DNA of 64,000 bases, from NCBI RefSeq assembly GCF_009602425.1, contig NW_022261272.1, positions 629,607-693,606 on the forward strand, written 5' to 3'. This DNA is from Actinia tenebrosa (lineage: Eukaryota; Cnidaria; Anthozoa; Actiniaria; Actiniidae). Below the pieces are notes generated by a model. That model saw only the letters and a program-made list of their open reading frames with translations. It had not been told where the DNA came from and searched no databases. Positions 24,401 to 32,900 of the stretch are shown one piece after another (position 1 is the first letter of the stretch; each line of letters opens with the position of its first letter). The position numbers and the translations under genes are program-made.

Positions 24401-27400
24401 AGTTTACTTTTCCTAATGATGACTAATATTTAATGTTATATTGTATATCTCTTATATATATACATTTATTATTATTAATATTATTATTTTTCTTTTTTTT
24501 TATTATGATATAGCTTCTTGTAAAAAGTATTGAGTTTTTGAAATGCGTTTTTAAAGAAATAAAGTATTATTATTATTATCATTATTAAGGATTCTTCTAG
24601 AAGATCAGGGAGAAGAGATATGGGGGCACACAACCCAGAACAGTAGAATAATTAGTAGCGTAAGTCATAATAAAAGTAAAACTAATACCCAAATTCCAGA
24701 CACCTTGATTTGTCAGTTATAATATTGTATATTGATTTAAATGATTTCATAGTCAAAATGGCTTGCTATAGTATATTGGTATTATTATTTATGGTTAAGT
24801 TATTGAGTCTATTGTCTAAGATGTAATAAAAAGCCATTTTCAGTACCTATGCTTAGTTACTACAGGGCCCACAGTAATTGGATATGCTGTTGTGGGGTCC
24901 CTCCCCTCACGGGAAAGACAAAATAAATAAAAAAATAGAAACATTGCCAATTTACTTGAGAGTTCAAGGTTTGCTCTTTCCCAAACCCTCACTTTGAAAA
25001 GCAGACATAAACATTAAAATAATAAAAGTTGGTGTTGTTTGTGGTTAAATTACCATGCAATTAATAAATCAAAATTTCAAGCTTTAACTATGCTGTTCGT
25101 ACTTTTTGTATTTCAATGACTTTAAAAAAAATTCAAACAAAGAATTAAATTAATTAACCAACAATTAAACTCAAAACTACAGTAATAAGAAGGATATATA
25201 CTTGGGAAATTCCGACTAATTGTTTTGAATTAATTCCTTAATGTTCTGTGTCCATAAAGTATCTTCAGTTATTATTCATACAGTGTATATATCAATAATT
25301 ATTCTACATTACCCTAATACCTATAGCATTTCTTTCTTTCTGCACAAATAAAACATGATTTTGCTTTTTAACTATTAGATGAAATAAGCATCACCGAATA
25401 AAGCCTGAAATTAAAACCACTATCACATTATTCTATTAATTTTTGTTCTTCTATTGCTCTAATAACAAAAAGGCTTGTTGGCTGCAATAGCCCAGGGCTT
25501 ATTCTTGAAGGTTTACAGTATTCAAATACCATTTTTTGAGGTTTATGCAAATGAGATTTCTGTTTTTAGAGATAAAAGTACAGCAAAACCACTATTCTTA
25601 ATGTACAATATTATTTAAAAGACAAGGCACTTTTAAAATAAATTTTTGACCAGGTCCAAAAAATATCATGTTCTGAAGATGTTCAATCAAATGACTAAAA
25701 AAAGTGACAATGTAAAAAACATTTATCCAGTATCTAAAATTAAGATGTACAGCTTCTCTATCTATTTTATTGAGGAAGTATTGTTGAAACTAGCATCATA
25801 GAATTTTAGACAAATGTTGAAGTTCTATCAAGCTGAGTACCAAGTACCTTGAAAGATCTCTGTGAGCCAAACCTCTTCATGATCCAAAATTAACCAAAAT
25901 TTGAGTAATTCTCCACCACAGCAATCTACATGTAGCTAGAGAGTGTCTTTTAGTCACACACTGAAATGTTTTTACCAAAGATATCTCAAGTAGGGAATAA
26001 AAAACAGCATAAAAGGAACCAAGCTATTTGCACTGGTGTTCAATATGACAAGAATAATATTATATTAGAATTCCATATATGAATTGAGATGAACAGATAA
26101 GATTTTGTTTATATTGAGTATTGGTGAAATATTATTCTAATTTTCACCTCATCTGTGGGTTATTGCCCTAAGGACACGACATTCAATTGGTTAAGAAAAA
26201 ATACACCATGTTGTTTGTCAAAAAAAAACACATTACATCTGTTGTAGCTCAGTATATTACGGTTGATGAAAGTAATGTTAGAAAAAATCATTGTCGCAAC
26301 TAATGACATGTGTTTTAGAAATAAATTATAACAAAAGTCTTTTTATTCCAAACTATTTGCTGTGGATATATAACAATCTTTTATTATTCTAATCATGACA
26401 TTTTATATACCAGCTTGATTTTCTCTGTATAGTTTTCTAAAATGCTTGCAAATACAAATATTCTAACTTTTACTAATTAATTAAACAATATGAATATATT
26501 ATGATTTTAAAAAATGGATAAGTTAACTATACTTTTTAACATAGAAAAATATATTTTACAAATTCAGACCTGATGCTTTCCCATTTAAGAACATGTGTCA
26601 TTTTCTCTGGGGGATAAGATTACTTGTTTGAGTTGGTACCTTCAAGTCTCACCAATTTATTATAATCTTATTCTAGAAATGCACTCAAACAGGTAAATAA
26701 AAAACTATTTTTAAGGGAAAAACACAATGCTTTTTAAAATGGAAAAAAATGTGATTTCAAAGCAAAAAAGGTCTTGACTCATGGCTTTTAACATTCAAGA
26801 AAAAAACCTGTTTGTCATTATTTATTAACAAGATCTGAAAGAAAGTAAATGGCATCCAAGATAAATGATCTGGTCTTGATCATGTGTTGAGAGTAAAGTC
26901 ATGTCAACAACTAACAAAATATACTTATTAGTTGTGAATACAACATGTTTAACATGCTGACAAATGATATGCCTTGAAAGAAAGCCAAATAAAAATTGAA
27001 AAAATATTTAGCAGAGCTCAACTATATATTCATAATTAATGTGGTGTTGGGTCAACCGAGCAAGGGCGCTAGGACAGACGGATTGGGTTATACATAGGTG
27101 TGTTTGCTTCACTTATTCATACATGTAGATACTAAAAAATAGTTCACTGATCAGTATGTTTATTTCTAAAAAGATAGTAATTAGGGCTCACTTATTTTAG
27201 AAGTAAACGTCCTTTCCAACCAACGGTTTTTCTGGTTTGAATCAGCTGTACGCTCTGAGTATTTTGCACTTTTTGTGCCAAGCAGCGCTGGCGTCACTTC
27301 ATTAGCAATTACTTTCTTTAATAAGTAAAACAAATAAACTTACCTTCAGTACAGTAAAATAGACTGGGGTAGGAAAGCAAGAGCAGTTCTTTTGTGCTCT

Positions 27401-29158
27401 CGTCTGCTCGGATAATCCAATTATTTTGGCATTACATAGGGCACTTTGTTTACACAGTGATGACAGAAATGACTTTGGCGAATGCAAAACGAAGCCTGAA
27501 CCAAGGGTTTGTTCTTCGTAATACGATCTCGAGGTCAACACACAAACACACCTACATATATAACCCAATCCGTCTGTCCTAGCGCCCTTGAATCGAGAGT
27601 CTGAGTTTCTGAATAATAATTGAATTCGAAAGTAGGAATAATAATGTTATTCTAAATTCACAAGTGTTGTGCACAGTCATTAAGCAGTTAGGGATTGGTA
27701 GAACATGATAGACATGTTAGGAGAAGAGCAATGTTAATTGCAGCATGCTTCTCTGCAACCCTTATCTATGGGTTATGTATAGCTATATACAGTATGCACA
27801 TATAGCACATCACAGAGAACAGAACAGAGAACAAGTTTTCTTTGTATATGTTTTTAATCATAATTTATTGTGTAGTTCCAGAAATTGTGTAATTTCCAAG
27901 GGGAACGGGGGTTCAGAGAAAGAACACAATTACAGATTTTGTATAGAAAATTATAATTTCCAGGGGTAGGGGGTATGGATAATTTAAAAAGTTTTGCAAT
28001 GTTTCGGCTGTGGCATCACCTGTGTGTCTATATAAACATGTAGCTTTCACCACACATTGGTGATTTCAAAAAATTACACCGCCTGTGCAACAAAAAATAA
28101 CTTGATAGCGTGATTCTGCGACTTTAGGAAATTATATAAATCTTAATTTTATAAATACTTTTATTTTACATTGTGAAAGGTGGAGTTATTGCCAAGTTTC
28201 CCTAGCCAAAGTCTAATGTTTGTTTTAAGTATACATTGCACTACACATTCATTACCACTATATTTAATGTCTTAAGCACACAATTCTCATCTCACATGTT
28301 GATTCCCCAGGAGATGGGAAAACCAGGCAACATGGAATAAAACCCTTGTGGCAAGGAAGAGAACAACACATCAAACAAACTCTTTTCAAATGTGCTGCAG
28401 GAGGACTTTAACCAGAGACTCAACCAAAAGGATTCAGTGGTGACAGGCCAACATTTTACTGTTATGCCACCATTACCACCCATGTTGCATAGCAAAGTGC
28501 TTATCAATAAGTGTTTAATATAGCTGCACACAACACAGTGTTTATTCATTTTATAAAATACAAATTATAATAGAATTTTTTTGGATATGAATGAAATGAA
28601 ATGAAAAAATTGAGAATGGGCTTGAGTCCTATGTGCTCTCATAATTGAAGCACAGGTGCCCAACCAATCAGAAAGCAATATTTATTCCAGTTATGATACC
28701 ATACCTGTTGCTCAGCACTATCTTGAGGCTCTGGAGTGGCTGGTGCAACAGCTATATTGGCCTTGTCTACACAGGCACACTAGGAGACAAACAAATACAT
28801 TATCTAAACAAATTAATTTTTTTAAAATTTTTTAAGCTTAAAAGCTATAATATACATTATATTAAGCTTATATTTTAAAATTGTCTGTTCCTGTTTTCTT
28901 TTGATAAAATAAAAGCGGCCTCGCTCACCAGGAACTTAAAGATAATTTGTTTGTATAAATACAAACTAGACCTAAAAAATATACATTTCTTGTCCACAGA
29001 AACGATACTAGTAGTTTGCTTTCGTTGTCATTCAGTTTGCCAGGCAAACTAGTAGTCAGTAGCTATTATATTTCTTCAAAAGCTATAATTTTGTCCTTTA
29101 TAAAGAAAATAAAACCCATACAGTGTAAGAAAAGTCCTAAACTTACCAAATGAGACAT
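18430..29158 (-). CDS. STRADA/STRADB homologue: STE20-related pseudokinase adaptor (STRAD), complete
   Basis: Twelve coding exons join in phase on the minus strand: 29158-29147 (Met-Ser-His-Leu), 28779-28705, 23415-23319, 22984-22863, 22523-22415, 21982-21859, 21566-21395, 20717-20613, 20155-19979, 19494-19457, 19291-19249 and 18588-18430 (stop TAG). This gives 410 aa, close to human STRAD alpha and beta. An in-frame stop precedes the ATG. The pseudokinase domain (about 55-358) has LRSLNHPNILPLF, VLPWMAPEILQQ and TADVYSVGILAIE. HRD is His179-Arg180-Gly181 and DFG is Ser198-Gly199-Phe200, so both catalytic aspartates are gone. A glycine loop (GHGFDG, 62-67) and Lys86 (FIVVK) are kept. The C-terminus DEWVF keeps the Trp-x-Phe that in vertebrate STRAD binds MO25. 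Known role: STRAD binds and activates LKB1 together with MO25. Exon 10 is only 38 nt and exon 11 is 43 nt. The gene is head-to-head with the reductase gene. Confidence 0.93.
18992..19172. repeat. (ATC)n trinucleotide array
   Basis: About 180 bp of ATC/TCA triplets with GTC and AAC interruptions, in the last intron of the STRAD gene. Frames through it give Met/Asp- or His/Ile-rich peptides that are artefacts. Confidence 0.95.
19388..19407. repeat. (AC)n microsatellite
   Basis: About ten uninterrupted CA dinucleotides in a short STRAD intron, roughly 50 bp from the 38-nt exon. Confidence 0.9.
19894..19925. repeat. (TTG)n microsatellite
   Basis: About eight to nine TTG triplets in a STRAD intron, some 55 bp below the 59-codon exon. 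Confidence 0.9.
20259..20290. repeat. Dispersed CCAATCA-GCGCGC-TATA motif (copy 1)
   Basis: AACCAATCACAGCGCGCGTG followed within 15 bp by CTATTTATA. Related sequences occur at 46651-46685, 59279-59304 and 59820-59840. Probably the shared end of a short dispersed element; here it lies in a STRAD intron. Confidence 0.5.
20875..21039. mobile_element. hAT-like MITE with 5-bp TSD (copy 2)
   Basis: 165-bp element with the same CAAGGGCGGATCCAG ends as 3372-3525, flanked by a perfect 5-bp duplication GTCTG (20870-20874 and 21040-21044). It has an internal G/C-run hairpin and lies in a STRAD intron. Non-autonomous. Confidence 0.88.
23157..23240. repeat. Half copy of the 36084-36303 inverted-repeat element
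   Basis: Shares the order GATTGAGACAACAGTC, an AGGGAA block, CACTGCTC(A/T)CAATCAGAG and AAAGGTA with the left half of the element near 36112-36200. The right half is absent. Lies in a STRAD intron. Confidence 0.65.
23835..24597 (+). mobile_element. 5'-truncated CR1/L2-type LINE fragment
   Basis: One frame (from about 23849) reads HAFVSSRLDCCNSLLYGLP, then RLQHIQNSAARLV, HVTPLLRDLLWL and ICLLMFKISKGAAPMYLSEL. This is the familiar C-terminal end of the reverse-transcriptase protein of CR1/L2-type LINEs. The frame breaks near 24190-24225, and the remaining end (AAPKIWNSL, then FKSKLKTHLFNT) is legible in another frame. An AT-rich 3' tail ends in AATAAAG plus ATT repeats at about 24560-24597, typical of CR1-like 3' ends. 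It is inserted in the 5-kb STRAD intron, on the strand opposite to STRAD. Dead copy. Confidence 0.85.
24600..27060. other. AT-rich interior of a STRAD intron
   Basis: No coding signal. The only repeat recognised is 26570-26690, which resembles the left half of the element at 58768-58920 (CCCATTTAAGAACATGTGTC, then ATAAGATTACTTGTTTGAG) without an obvious right arm. Confidence 0.5.
27061..27590. mobile_element. 530-bp inverted-repeat element (non-autonomous DNA transposon)
   Basis: Both ends read CAAGGGCGCTAGGACAGACG inward and the match continues for about 45-50 bp. The outer flanks AACCGAG and AATCGAG could be a 7-bp target duplication with one difference. The first eight bases match those of the 5-bp-TSD MITEs here (CAAGGGCG), hinting at a related transposase. 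No transposase is encoded. Lies in a STRAD intron. Confidence 0.8.
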
Positions 29159-29928
29159 GTATCCATTCAGTTAGTCAGTGAAGGATCACTACAGTCAGCC
29201 AGTCAACCATCTTTCCCAGCTGCTGTCTTTATCAGTTTCTCACTTTTTGACATGAGATAGTATCAGAAAATAAAGATATTAACATAAAGCGATAGCAAAA
29301 TGACCTCGAGAAAGGTTCTAGCAGTAAAATAAAACTTTCAGAGAGGTTAAAAGATGATTTTTCTTCAGCCTGCACGTTTTCAATCGGTACAGTGAGGTGA
29401 GCAAAGTGTAGACAACAGAGGATGTTGATCAACCGCTGGTCAGTGTACTGTGTAGTTTACAATTGATTTAAAACTAGTAAATTTCACTTCAAAATCATGT
29501 AATCCTCGGTAGTATAGTGGTGAGTATCCCCGCCTGTCACGCGGGAGACCGGGGTTCGATTCCCCGCCGGGGAGAGGATTACTTTTTTTTCTTTCTTGAT
29601 CTCTTATTTTGCCCTTTCCCATTGTCTTACTTTGCTTACAGCGAATAGTTTCTTATGAGCAATAAAATGCTTTTTAATGCCAACTTTTAAAAGAACTAAA
29701 AATAAAACAGAAAACTAGTAATAAAAAAAGTAGCATAAATACTAAAAATGAAAATAATAAACAATTGATAAAAGCAAAAAAAATTTTAAATTGAAATTTT
29801 AACATTGATGCAGGACATACAAATGTCATTACAGTAAAGTTAAAGATTTTTTTACTTTTTTATTTGTTAAAAAAACCACTTTATATTCATAGTGGGATAC
29901 CTGTGGTGTAACCTTAGTCTGAAACAAA
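29159..29928. promoter_or_regulatory. Divergent promoter region, STRAD / aldo-keto reductase
   Basis: 770 bp separate the STRAD start codon (minus) from the reductase start codon (plus), so both 5' UTRs and promoters must lie here or overlap. A tRNA-Asp gene occupies 29503-29574. No TATA box was assigned. Shared regulation is inferred from spacing alone. Confidence 0.45.
29503..29574 (+). tRNA. tRNA-Asp (anticodon GTC)
   Basis: 72 bases folding as a cloverleaf: acceptor stem TCCTCGG paired with CCGGGGA plus discriminator G, A-box-like TAGTATAGTGGT, anticodon GTC at 29536-29538 in loop CTGTCAC with a CCCGC/GCGGG-type stem, and B box GGTTCGATTCC in the T arm. A run of eight T starts about 8 bases after the end, a suitable RNA polymerase III terminator. 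No intron, and no sign of degeneration. Confidence 0.97.
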
Positions 29929-32900
29929 ATGGAGGAACACTGTGAGAGTTGGTAAGATAGTTATTATTGCAAAAGAATACTTCTTTGTCCTAGTCTCTAA
30001 TAATATTTTGCAGCTCTAGAAAATAAGAATGTCTTATATTCTTTTTAGCAAGCCTATGCCGAGTACGTATATCAAAGGGTTTCACGATGAACAAGCAGTT
30101 TCCAACATGGAATACCAACCCCTTGGAAATACAGGACTACAAGTTTCTGTTTTAAGTTTTGGTAAACTTAATCTTTAAGTTTTGGTAAACTTAGACAATA
30201 TCAGATATCGGTAGAGTTACACTCTATTGTGTTAAAATGATTGTTTTATTTGGGTCACTTTCTATACGTGTCATTCTTTTGACCAACTAAACTGCCTCAA
30301 CTTGCACTGTACTAGCATGTCACGTGACCGTCTACTTTTTGCTAGTAATATTCAAGTCTTGGCCCACAACTTTTAGTAATTTTGAGTAGTTTCAAGCATA
30401 GTTAATAGAAGCATTAACTATGTTTTAATTAATGTATGCTACCAGTCTACTCTTTTTCCAATTCTGATACCCCCCCCCCCCCCCCCAACTTTCAAGAGTA
30501 CTTCGCTGATCTCGTTATCTACTGACAAGGTGGTAGTATTATTTGGCTTGGGAAGCAATGAACTGGACAAATATAATGTATTGCAATGTGTAATTCATTG
30601 TATTTTCATTCCTTACATATAGGAGCATCATCTTTAGGTAGTGTATTCAGAAAAACTGATGATTCAGAGTCAGTCCAAGTTGTGCATCATGCACTGAAGT
30701 CAGGCATTAACCTGATTGACACTGCACCTTGGTATGGACATGGAAAGTCTGAAAACGTTTTGGGTCAGGCAAGTACTACTCAAGAAACACAAAATATGGT
30801 CTGTAATTTATGTAAGTTCCCACTAATTCACAGGAAAAAAAACCCAGGATTCCCAAATTGGGAATTGTTGGGAATTTCCTTGAATTCCCAATTCGAACAC
30901 CAACATTAGGATTTATTGTTGGGAATTTCCTTCTAATACCCAATAGAAAAACAAAATTCCCAACAAACTAACATTAGGAATCAGTGCCACTTTCCCAATT
31001 TCGTTCTCTCTGGGAATTGGATGGGGATTCGTTGGGAATTCAAGGAAATTCCCAACAAATTCCCAATTTGGGAATCCGTTTTTTTTTCCCTGTGTAAATG
31101 TGAAAAGATCGAGAGATTTTTAATTTTTTTTTAAATTTAGGGTTTTAAAGCAGGGTGTGGAAGGGTATTGTGGGAGCCAGGGAACAGATAAAATGTAGCA
31201 CAGGATCCGGGAAACTAGAACAAATCTTACATCATAATTCAGGATACTGGCTGTGACTTGGGTGTTGCCGAATTCAATGTCCGTGATGTGGGATTTTGCT
31301 TTCTGATTTTTGGGAAAAAAATAAAAACATTAATAAATAAAACAAAAATTCCAACGCCTTTGAATATGATAAATGTGAAAAAAGAAAGCAAAATATCGCA
31401 GGAAGCCGGATTTCGTGAAAAAAGAGTGCATGATTCGGAATTCGGACCCCCCTTGCTTCCAGGCCCTGTTTAAGATCCCAAAGGGGAACCTACAGTGATG
31501 TGATTCTATTGGGTTACCTGTGTCCATAGCTAGCCCAAAATTCAAAAACACCAAACGCCATGCCCTATGAAAAATGCATGTTAGTTATATTTATTTATTG
31601 TTAATTTTTTTCAGGCACTTAAAGGAATCCCAAGGGAGTCATATATTTTGACAACAAAGGTTGGTCGTTATCTGCCAGAAGTGGAAAAGATGTTTGATTT
31701 CAGTGCAGAAAGGGTGACCAGAAGTGTAGATGAAAGCCTGGAGAGACTGGGCCTTAGTTACATTGATATTATACAGGTACATTGTAAATGATTCTATAGT
31801 TTGTATTACTTTCAATTGTTAAATATTACATGGCTTCTTGTGAGCTTTTAAATTTGATACCAATAGTTATCCATCACTTTGTCAGTCTGTTCCATCCATC
31901 TATCCATTCCATCCATCCATCCATCCCTCTGCCCATCAATCTATGTCTTTGTCCATTTCTTCATCTGTCCATCCATCCCTCCGTCCAACAATCCATCTGT
32001 TTGTCCATCCCTTTATCTGTCTATCCCTTTATCCGTCCATCTGTCCATCCTTCCATCTATTTCATTTATTTAGCCATCCATCCCATCGTTTTGTGTATTA
32101 GTCCATTGTTATATATTCTCCATCCTGTCTATCAATCCCATATACTCATATCCATTCATCCCATCCATCTATGCAACTATCCATTCATGTGCCTGTTCTG
32201 TTTTTGCTTTTTTATCAAATATTTATTTATTTACCATAGGTGCATGACATGGAGTTTGCCGATTCATTAGATATTATTATCAATGAGACCCTACCAGCTT
32301 TGCAAAAGGTAAATCAAGATATTTTGTTTACATATCCCAACTTCTGACAGTAGTCCAGGATTACCTAGTCTCCCTCGCAACCGTTTTTAGTGTTGGTCGT
32401 CACGCAATGCTCCCTGCATTGCGTGACGACCGACACTAAAAACGGATGCGAGGGAGACTAAGGATTACCCATCAATACGATAATTAATTTTATCACAGTT
32501 TCAAGTCTTCAAGTTTTGCGCAAAAACTTTGCTAATCGGGGAGACCTTCATTAATAGAGTAGATCACTATGATGCTGGAATATGGACAGCTAATTTTAAA
32601 TCCCTATTTGAACTCATTCATTTATAGGTTAAAGAGCAAGGCAAAGTAAAGTTTATTGGTATAACTGGGTATCCATTACAGAATTTCAGGTATTATTTTG
32701 ATAATAATAATATTATTATTTGATTAAAAAAATCTGGTCCACAAGATTTGTAGTCAGTCGACATCCATATTTTGCATTCTCTTTTCTTATTAAAGATCCA
32801 TGTACATACTTCAATTATTTTTTTCTTCTCAGAACAGTCATAGAGAAGAGCAAAGTTCCAATAGATACTGTTTTAACGTACTGCAGATGCACCATGCATG

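Noticed and set aside
31830-32270. 146-codon Ser/Pro/His-rich frame
   Set aside because: It is produced by the degenerate (ATCC)n tract inside a reductase intron and has no splice partners.
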